Shown here: piece by piece, positions 57,383 through 64,000 of the stretch
How positions within the stretch are numbered: position 1 is the stretch's first letter
How the letters are laid out: every line of letters begins with the position of its first letter
Assembly (NCBI RefSeq): GCF_024758505.1
Contig: NZ_CP077970.1
Span: 4,898,001 to 4,962,000 of the forward strand
Length of the DNA: 64,000 bases
DNA from: Bradyrhizobium arachidis
Lineage (GTDB): Bacteria > Pseudomonadota > Alphaproteobacteria > Rhizobiales > Xanthobacteraceae
Direction: 5' to 3'
Made by a program: the position numbers and the translations under genes
Notes under the pieces: generated by a model
Told to the model about the DNA's origin: nothing
The model's input: the letters and a program-made list of their open reading frames with translations, nothing else
The model's database searches: none

Positions 57383-60300
57383 TTACTCCGCCGGGGCCTC
57401 GACCGCCCGCGACCCGGAGCGCCGGCGCAACCGGTCGATCAGGAGATAGATCACCGGCGTCGTGTACAGCGTCAGGATCTGTGAGACGAACAGGCCGCCG
57501 ATGATGGTGATCCCCAGCGGACGGCGCAGCTCCGTGCCCGGTCCCGTCGCGACCACCAGCGGAATGCCGGCGAACAGCGCCGCCATGGTCGTCATCAGGA
57601 TCGGCCGGAAGCGTGCCCGGCACGCCTCGAAGATCGCGTCTGCCGAGGACAGGCCGCGCTGGCGCTCGGCGTCGAGCGCGAAGTCGACCATCATGATGCC
57701 GTTCTTCTTGACGATGCCGATCAAGAGGATGATGCCGACAAAGGCGATCACCGTGAGCGGCGTGTTGGTGATCTGGAGCGCGAGCAGCGCGCCGAGCCCC
57801 GCCGACGGCAGCGTCGAGATGATCGTCAGGGGATGCGCCAGACTCTCGTAGAGCACGCCGAGCACGATATACATCGCGACCAGCGCACCGAGGATCAAAA
57901 GCGGCTGCCGGCCGCTGGTCTTGGCGAAATCGCCGGCATTGCCGTCAAAGCTGCCGCGGATGCCCTCGGGCATGTGCAGCTCCTCGACCGCGCGCTGGAT
58001 GTTGGCGGTCGCGACCTGGAGCGGCACGTCCGGCAGCAGGTTGAACGACACGGTGGTCGAGGGGAACGATTGCGAGTGGAATACCGCGAGCGCTGCAAGC
58101 CCGCGCTGGGCGCGCACCACGGCCGACAGCGGCACCTGCACGTCGTTGGCGCCTGCGACGTAGACACGGTCGAGATTGGTCGGATCGACCTGGAATTTGG
58201 GATCGGTCTCCAGCACGATCATGTACTGATTGCGCTGGGTGTAGATGATCGATATCTGCCGCTGCGAGAACGCGTTGTTGAGCGCGTTGTCGATGTCCTG
58301 GACACGCACGCCGAGCCGTGAGGCCGCCTGGCGGTCGATGGTGAGATTGAGCTGCAGCCCGCCAGGATCGCGGTCGGCGGAGATGTCGGTGATGCCCTCC
58401 ACCGTCTCCATCCGCTTTGAGACGATCGGCGCCCATTTCTGCAGGAGGTCGAGATCGGTGCTCGACAGCGTGTACTGGTAGTCGGAATCGCTCTGCCGCC
58501 CGCCGGCGCGGACGTCTTGCGCTGCGAACATGAAAAGGCGAATTCCGGCGACGCGATAGAGATTGCGGCGCAGGCGGTCGATCACGAGCTGGGTCGAAAT
58601 ATATTCCCGCTCCTCCGGCGGCTTCAGGCTGATGAACATGGTGCCGCGGTTGGAGGTCGCTCCGCCCGGCCCGCCGCCGCCGAGCACTGAGCCGATGCCG
58701 GCAACCGCCGGATCAGCCATCACGATGTCGGCGAGCTGCTGCTGCAGGCCGAGCATGGACTGGAACGAGATGTCGGCCGAGGCGCGGGTCGCGCCGATGA
58801 TGAAGCCGGAATCGTCGGTTGGGAAATAGCCTTTTGGGGTCTTGACGTAGAGCGTGACCGTCAGGGCGATGGTGGCGAAGAATACGATCAGGGTCAGCAG
58901 CGGAAATTCCAGCGCTGTGCGCAGCGTACGCGTATAGAAATTGACGATCCGCCTCAGCGATCCCTCGATCACACGGTCGAACAGCGTGGCAGTTTCGGAC
59001 GTCGTCTGCTTGATGTAATGCGCGCAGATCATCGGCGTGACCGTCAGCGAGACCAGCGTCGAGACCAGGATCGCAAAGGTCAGGGTCAGCGAGAACTCGC
59101 GCAACAGGCGGCCGACGATGCCGTCCATGAAGATCAGCGGCGTGAAAGCCGCGATCAGCGACAGCGAGATCGACACGACGGTGAAACCGATCTGCTTGGC
59201 GCCCTCCTGTGCCGCCCGAAGCGGCCGCATGCCGTGCTCGAGATTGCGGTACATGTTCTCGATCATGACGATGGCGTCGTCGACCACGAAGCCGACGGAG
59301 ATCGCGAGCGCCATCAGCGACAGATTATCGATGGAGAATCCGGCGACCCACATGCCGGCGCAGGTGCCGGCGAGCACCAGCGGCACCGAGATTCCGGCGG
59401 CAATCGTCGGCGTGATCCTGCGCAGGAACACGAACACCACGACCATGACGAGCACGGCGGTCGCGAGCAGCGTCCATTGCATATCCAGCACGCTGGCGCG
59501 GATCGTGCCGGTGCGGTCGACCAGCGTGGAAATCTCGACGCCGGCCGGAATCCACTGCTTCAGTTCGGGGATCAGCGCCTTGACCCGGTCCACGGTCTCG
59601 ATGACGTTGGCATCGCCCTGCTTGGTGATCTGGAGGATCACCGCCGGCTGCTTGTTGAACCAGGCAAAGGAGCGCGCGTTGCGGACGGAGTCCTCGATGT
59701 CGGCAACATCGGACAGCCGAACGAAATTGCCGTTCGAGCTCTTGATCAGGATGTCCTTGAACTCCTGCGCCGTGCGCATCTGCCGGTTCAGCCCGAGCGT
59801 TTCGCTCTGTCGCTCGCCATTGAAGATGCCGACCGGGCCGAGCGGATTGGCGTTGATGATGGCCGTGCGCACGTCGTCGGTGGCAATCCCCGCATTGGCC
59901 AGCGCCACCGGGTTGAGCGCGACGCGCACCGCCGGCTGGTCGGCGCCGGAGACCGTCACGTCGCCCACGCCCGGCACCTGCGAAATGCGCTGCGCCAGCA
60001 CGGTATCGGCGACATCGTAGATCGCGCTGGACGAGATGGTCTTCGAGGTCAACGCCAGCACATAGACCGGCGCGCCGGCAGTATTGGCCTTGCGGAAGCG
60101 CGGCAGCGCCGGCAGATCGCTCGGCAGGTCCGAGAGCGAGGCGTTGATCGCCGCCTGCACGTCGCGCGCGGCCCGGTCGATGTTGCGGCCGATGTCGAAC
60201 TGGAGCTGGATGACGGCCGTGCCGAGCGTGCTCGTCGAGGTGATCTGGTTGAGGCCGGCGATCTCGCCGAGCCTCCTTTCAAGCGGCGCCGCGACGGTCG

Positions 60301-60484
60301 CCGCCATCACGGACGGGTCCGCGCCGGGACGCGTCGCCGAGACGAAGATCGAGGGAAAGTCGACGTTCGGAACGGAAGCGACCGGCAGGAAGCGGTAGGC
60401 CACGATGCCCAGCAAAAACAGTCCGATCGACAGCAGCGTGGTCGCAACGGGCCTGCGGATGAAGGGCTCGGAGATCGAGACCAT
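57383..60484 (-). CDS. RND efflux transporter, second of tandem pair
   Basis: A 1033-residue inner-membrane pump of the HAE1 RND family, 12 membrane helices. The proton-relay residues lie in SVGFVVDDAIVMIENMYRNL. The N-terminus has FIRRPVATTLLSIGL. It follows the first RND gene by three bases. Two adjacent RND genes with one fusion protein match the MdtABC plan, where B and C form a mixed trimer (family knowledge). Likely substrates are drugs, bile-like or plant compounds; unknown here. The outer channel may be the TolC at 45.7 kb. Confidence 0.93.
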   Translation of the reverse strand: MVSISEPFIRRPVATTLLSIGLFLLGIVAYRFLPVASVPNVDFPSIFVSATRPGADPSVMAATVAAPLERRLGEIAGLNQITSTSTLGTAVIQLQFDIGRNIDRAARDVQAAINASLSDLPSDLPALPRFRKANTAGAPVYVLALTSKTISSSAIYDVADTVLAQRISQVPGVGDVTVSGADQPAVRVALNPVALANAGIATDDVRTAIINANPLGPVGIFNGERQSETLGLNRQMRTAQEFKDILIKSSNGNFVRLSDVADIEDSVRNARSFAWFNKQPAVILQITKQGDANVIETVDRVKALIPELKQWIPAGVEISTLVDRTGTIRASVLDMQWTLLATAVLVMVVVFVFLRRITPTIAAGISVPLVLAGTCAGMWVAGFSIDNLSLMALAISVGFVVDDAIVMIENMYRNLEHGMRPLRAAQEGAKQIGFTVVSISLSLIAAFTPLIFMDGIVGRLLREFSLTLTFAILVSTLVSLTVTPMICAHYIKQTTSETATLFDRVIEGSLRRIVNFYTRTLRTALEFPLLTLIVFFATIALTVTLYVKTPKGYFPTDDSGFIIGATRASADISFQSMLGLQQQLADIVMADPAVAGIGSVLGGGGPGGATSNRGTMFISLKPPEEREYISTQLVIDRLRRNLYRVAGIRLFMFAAQDVRAGGRQSDSDYQYTLSSTDLDLLQKWAPIVSKRMETVEGITDISADRDPGGLQLNLTIDRQAASRLGVRVQDIDNALNNAFSQRQISIIYTQRNQYMIVLETDPKFQVDPTNLDRVYVAGANDVQVPLSAVVRAQRGLAALAVFHSQSFPSTTVSFNLLPDVPLQVATANIQRAVEELHMPEGIRGSFDGNAGDFAKTSGRQPLLILGALVAMYIVLGVLYESLAHPLTIISTLPSAGLGALLALQITNTPLTVIAFVGIILLIGIVKKNGIMMVDFALDAERQRGLSSADAIFEACRARFRPILMTTMAALFAGIPLVVATGPGTELRRPLGITIIGGLFVSQILTLYTTPVIYLLIDRLRRRSGSRAVEAPAE

Positions 60485-60487
60485 CGC

Positions 60488-63400
60488 TCACATCCCCTCG
60501 GTCGCCCCGGCCGCCGGCGGGGTGTCGGGCTCCGGCGGCGGCAGCGCGGTTTCCAGGCGCCGGTTGATGCGGTCGAGCGCGAGATAGATCACCGGCGTGG
60601 TGTACAGCGTCAGCAACTGGCTGAGCAGCAGGCCACCGATGATGGAGATGCCGAGCGGAAAGCGCATCTCCGAGCCGGTGCCGCTCTCGATCGCGAGCGG
60701 CAGCGCGCCGAACAACGCGGCCAGCGTCGTCATCATGATCGGGCGGAAGCGCAAGAGACAAGCCTGCACGATCGCTTCGGTCGCCGGCAGCCCCTGCCCG
60801 CGCTCGGCCTCGAGCGCGAAGTCGATCATCATGATCGCGTTCTTCTTGACGATGCCCATCAACAGGATGATGCCGATCAGGCCGATTACGGAAAGATCCT
60901 GCCCGAACAGCACCAGCGCCAAAATGGCGCCGACGCCGGCCGAGGGCAGCGTCGAGAGGATGGTGATCGGGTGGATGTAGCTCTCATAGAGCACGCCGAG
61001 CACGATATAGATGGTGATCACGGCGGCGAGCAGCAGCCAGGGCTGTCCCGCCAGCGACTTCGCGAATTCCGCGGCATCGCCGGCGTAGACGCCGACGATG
61101 CTGCCGGGCATACCGATATTGGTCTCGATCGTCTTCAGCGCCGCGACCGCGTCGCCGAGCGCAGCACCTGGCGCGAGGTTGAAGCTGAGCGAGACCGAGG
61201 GGAATTGCGCCTGGTGCGAGATCGCCAGTGGCGCCGTGGTGCGCGTCAGGGTTCCGACCGCCGACAGCGGCACCTGCGCGCCGGCCGCGCCCGGCAGATA
61301 GAGTTTTGACAGGATCGACGGGTCGCGCTGATACATCGGCAAGGCTTCCAGCACCACGCGATACTGGTTGGCTTGCCCGTAGATGGTCGATATCTGCCGC
61401 TGCGCGAAGGCGTCGTTGAGCGTGTCGGTGATGCCTTGCAGGCTGACGCCGAGCTGGCCGGCGCGGGTGCGGTCGACGTCGATCTGCGCCCGCAGTCCGC
61501 CCTCCTGCGCCTCCGACGAGACGTCGCGGAACAAGGGATCGCGCCGCATTTCGGCAACCAGTTTACGCGACCACTCTGCGACCAGCGTCGTGTCCGTGCC
61601 GGTCAGCGTGTACTGGTAGAGCGAGCGGCTCGACTGGGTCGATATCTGCACGTCCTGTACCGGCTGGAAGTACACGGTCATGCCGGGAATGCCGGCGACG
61701 TGCTGCTTCAATCGATCAACCACCACGCTGACGTCGTCCTTGCGCTCGCCGCGCGGCTTCAGCGTCATCACGAGCTTGCCGACATTCGTGGTCGGATTGA
61801 CGGAGCCCGCGCCGATCACCGAGACGACACCGACAACGTCAGGATCGGCCTTGATGGCGTCAGCGGCCTCCGTCTGCCGCTTCTGCATCTCGGCAAAGGA
61901 CACGTCGGGGCCGGCTTCGGTCACGGCCGTGATCGAGGCCGTATCCTGAAGCGGCAAAAAGCCCTTCGGCGCGATGACGTAGAGGACGAGCGTGGCGGCG
62001 AGCGTGGCAAAGGTCACAATCAGCGTCGCGCGCTGGTGCTCCAGCACCCACAGCAGCGTACGGTGATAGAAACCGACCATCCAGTCGATGAAGCGATTGA
62101 CCGCTGCCAGCCCAGGCACGGTCCATTCCTCATGCGCGTGCTTGAGCAGCCGCGAGCACATCATCGGCGTCAGCGTCAGCGAGACCACGGCCGAGGTCAC
62201 GACCGCGATCGTCAGCGTCAGCGCGAACTCGCGGAACATACGGCCCACCAGGCCGGACATGAACAGAAGCGGGATGAAGACGGCGATCAGCGACACCGTC
62301 AGCGAGATCACGGTGAAGCCGATCTCGCTGGCGCCGCGCAGCGAAGCCTGCATCGCATTCTCGCCGTTCTCCATGTGGCGAACGATGTTCTCGATCATCA
62401 CGATGGCGTCGTCGACCACGAAGCCCGTGCCGATCGTCAGCGCCATCAGCGACAGATTGTCGAGGCTGAAGCCGGCGAAATACATGATGCCGAAGCTCGT
62501 GATCAGCGACAGCGGCAGCGCGACGCCCGCGATCAGCGTGGCGCGCAGCGAGCGCAGGAACAGGAGCACCACCAGCGTCACCAGCACGACGCTGAGCACC
62601 AGCGTGAACTGCACGTCATGCACGGAGGCGCGGATCGTGACGGTGCGGTCGGAGACCACGGTCAGGTTGACGCCGGCCGGAATGGCGCGCTGGACCTTTG
62701 GGATCTCCTCGCGGATCTGCTTGACGACGTCGATCACGTTGGCGCCGGGTTGGCGCTGGATGTCGATGATCACCGCCGGCGTGCCCTGGTACCAGCCGCC
62801 GGTGCGGTCGTTCTCCAGTCCGTCGACGATCTGGGCGACGTCGCCGATCGTGACGGGATTGCCGTTGCGGTAGGCAATGATGATGGGCCGGTAGGCGTCC
62901 GCCGCGGCGATCTGATCGTTGGCGGCGATGGTGTAGGATTGCTGCGCGCCGTGCAGCGCGCCCTTCGGGCCGGACACGTTGGCGCCGGCGATCGCATTGC
63001 GCAGATCCTCCATGGCGATGCCATAGGCCGCAAGCCGCGCCAGATCGGCCTGGACACGCACGGCTGGCTTCAGCCCACCCAGCACCGAGACGCGGCCGAC
63101 GCCGGAGAGCTGCGCCAGCCGCTGCGCCAAAATCGTGTCGGCGATGTCGCTCATGACCCGCAGCGAGATGGTCTCCGATCGCAGCGCCAGCGTCAGCACC
63201 GGCGCGTCCGCGGGGTTCACCTTCGCGTAGGTCGGCGGGTAAGGCAGCGTCCGGGGCAGGACGCCCGCGGCCGCGTTGATTGCGGCCTGCACGTCCTGCG
63301 TCGCGCCGTCGATGTCGCGGTTGAGGTCGAACTGCAGCGATATCTGGCTGACGCCGAACGAGCTCGTCGAATTCATCGAGGTCAGCGACGGGATCTGCCC

Positions 63401-63613
63401 GAGCTGCCGCTCCAGGGGCGCTGTGATCAGCGAGGCAATCACGTCGGGGCTCGCGCCCGGCAATTGCGTCGTCACCTGCACGGTCGGGAAGTCGACCTGC
63501 GGCAGCGCCGAGACCGGCAGTGCGAAGTAGCCGAGCGCGCCGCCGATCAACAGCGCAATGCCCAGCAGCGAAGTCGCGATCGGCCGACGGATGAATGGTT
63601 CGGAGACGCTCAT
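60488..63613 (-). CDS. RND efflux transporter, first of tandem pair
   Basis: A 1041-residue pump of the HAE1 RND family. The N-terminus has FIRRPIATSLLGIALLIGGA, and the relay Asp pair lies in GTGFVVDDAIVMIENIVRHM. The pore and docking loops are of normal length, with conserved LVVLLFLRSLRATLI. It forms the tandem with the next RND gene and lies 30 bases after the membrane-fusion gene. Likely the MdtB-like member, though B and C cannot be told apart with confidence. Confidence 0.93.
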   Translation of the reverse strand: MSVSEPFIRRPIATSLLGIALLIGGALGYFALPVSALPQVDFPTVQVTTQLPGASPDVIASLITAPLERQLGQIPSLTSMNSTSSFGVSQISLQFDLNRDIDGATQDVQAAINAAAGVLPRTLPYPPTYAKVNPADAPVLTLALRSETISLRVMSDIADTILAQRLAQLSGVGRVSVLGGLKPAVRVQADLARLAAYGIAMEDLRNAIAGANVSGPKGALHGAQQSYTIAANDQIAAADAYRPIIIAYRNGNPVTIGDVAQIVDGLENDRTGGWYQGTPAVIIDIQRQPGANVIDVVKQIREEIPKVQRAIPAGVNLTVVSDRTVTIRASVHDVQFTLVLSVVLVTLVVLLFLRSLRATLIAGVALPLSLITSFGIMYFAGFSLDNLSLMALTIGTGFVVDDAIVMIENIVRHMENGENAMQASLRGASEIGFTVISLTVSLIAVFIPLLFMSGLVGRMFREFALTLTIAVVTSAVVSLTLTPMMCSRLLKHAHEEWTVPGLAAVNRFIDWMVGFYHRTLLWVLEHQRATLIVTFATLAATLVLYVIAPKGFLPLQDTASITAVTEAGPDVSFAEMQKRQTEAADAIKADPDVVGVVSVIGAGSVNPTTNVGKLVMTLKPRGERKDDVSVVVDRLKQHVAGIPGMTVYFQPVQDVQISTQSSRSLYQYTLTGTDTTLVAEWSRKLVAEMRRDPLFRDVSSEAQEGGLRAQIDVDRTRAGQLGVSLQGITDTLNDAFAQRQISTIYGQANQYRVVLEALPMYQRDPSILSKLYLPGAAGAQVPLSAVGTLTRTTAPLAISHQAQFPSVSLSFNLAPGAALGDAVAALKTIETNIGMPGSIVGVYAGDAAEFAKSLAGQPWLLLAAVITIYIVLGVLYESYIHPITILSTLPSAGVGAILALVLFGQDLSVIGLIGIILLMGIVKKNAIMMIDFALEAERGQGLPATEAIVQACLLRFRPIMMTTLAALFGALPLAIESGTGSEMRFPLGISIIGGLLLSQLLTLYTTPVIYLALDRINRRLETALPPPEPDTPPAAGATEGM

Positions 63614-63643
63614 GAGGCGGCCGTCAGCTGGGCGCTATCGGGG

Positions 63644-64000
63644 TCATGGCTGCTTTGCTCCACTGCCCGATGGTTGAGCCCCTTGTGCAGGTCCGGTCTG
63701 GCCTTTCTGGTCGCCCTCGACGTTCATTTTCTTGGCGCGGCGTTCGCCGTCCTTGCCTTGATTGTCTTTGCCTTGGCTGTCCTTGGCCTCACCGTCCTTC
63801 TGCCCATCCTTCTGACCATCTTTGGCCTGACCGCCCTTGGCGTCCGGCGCGCGGGTGCGCTTGCGCGGGGCGAGATCGGCTGACGGGGTCTGCTCGGCCC
63901 GGCCCACGATGACCTTCGAGCCGTCGGAGAGATTGGCGAAGCCGGTCGTCACGACGCGGTCGGTCGGCGACAGGCCGCTGGCGATGACGGCGTCGTGCTC
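63644..64000 (-). CDS. RND membrane-fusion protein, C-terminal part (runs off the window)
   Basis: Only the last ~118 residues lie in the window. The end of the membrane-proximal domain (EHDAVIASGLSPTDRVVTTG then FANLSDGSKVIVG) matches HlyD/MdtA/AcrA-type periplasmic adaptors, which link the RND pump to the outer channel. A ~70-residue low-complexity tail made of Lys-Asp-Gly repeats (AKDGQKDGQKDGEAKD) follows, longer than in typical MdtA. The 5' end is beyond 64000. Confidence 0.82.
   Translation of the reverse strand, partial: EHDAVIASGLSPTDRVVTTGFANLSDGSKVIVGRAEQTPSADLAPRKRTRAPDAKGGQAKDGQKDGQKDGEAKDSQGKDNQGKDGERRAKKMNVEGDQKGQTGPAQGAQPSGSGAKQP

Noticed and set aside
59018..61309. 763-residue frame on the plus strand
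   Set aside because: Antisense to both RND genes.

Overview
The window looks like chromosomal DNA of an alphaproteobacterium of the order Hyphomicrobiales, most likely Bradyrhizobium or a close relative (Nitrobacteraceae). Base composition is high-GC. The core genes follow the rhizobial pattern: dusB/nifR3-ntrB-ntrC, ntrY-ntrX, hfq-hflX, mazG, a fused ispDF, lipA-coq10, and a pcm-tolC-popZ-valS block. Several intergenic gaps carry palindromic repeats of the kind scattered through Bradyrhizobium genomes. This assignment rests on recognised families and layout, not on a database match.

Layout. (1) 0.1-7.3 kb: an AraC-type regulator faces a branched-chain-amino-acid-type ABC importer (binding protein, permease, a permease-ATPase fusion, second ATPase) followed by an aldehyde dehydrogenase, probably an uptake and oxidation unit for a small organic or aromatic substrate. 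(2) 7.3-15.8 kb: accessory genes, including a short GcrA-like protein, a 60-residue protein with a run of acidic residues, a monooxygenase-fold protein, a tightly coupled pair (HExxH metallopeptidase and metallo-beta-lactamase-fold hydrolase), a DASS-type anion transporter, an enoyl-CoA hydratase-family enzyme and an exported protein. (3) 15.8-17.5 kb: a cobalt-type nitrile hydratase operon (alpha, beta, activator). (4) 17.6-33.9 kb: housekeeping and nitrogen control (queC, mazG, hflX, hfq, ntrX, ntrY, ntrC, ntrB, dusB, ispDF, cinA), interrupted between ntrC and ntrY by an opposing P-type cation ATPase gene.

(5) 34.2-39.4 kb: a six-gene terminal oxidase operon with three multihaem cytochromes c (seven CxxCH sites in all), a 58-residue membrane peptide, a CuA subunit II and a haem-copper subunit I of the b(o/a)3 class. 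It lies between cinA and the convergent lipA-coq10 pair. (6) 41-48 kb: a DNA glycosylase, valS, popZ, tolC and a pcm-like methyltransferase. (7) 48-54.7 kb: tRNA-Asn, tRNA-Cys, small proteins and a three-gene membrane-stress operon on the minus strand. That operon encodes a PspA/IM30-like protein, a YqiJ/NfeD-like protein and a flotillin. (8) 54.9-64 kb: an ABC-2 exporter, a DTW-domain tRNA-modifying enzyme, and a tandem RND efflux pair whose membrane-fusion subunit runs off the right edge.

The most unusual signal is the first gene of the flotillin operon (51756-52910). Its first ~160 residues resemble the N-terminal (non-catalytic) part of TnpB/IS605 OrfB proteins, but where the RuvC nuclease should follow, the same reading frame continues into a PspA/IM30-like coiled coil. 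A 25-bp near-perfect palindrome sits just upstream of its ATG. The metallopeptidase plus metallo-beta-lactamase pair (9.4-12.5 kb) is the second system worth attention. No CRISPR array, rRNA, integrase or intact insertion sequence was seen.
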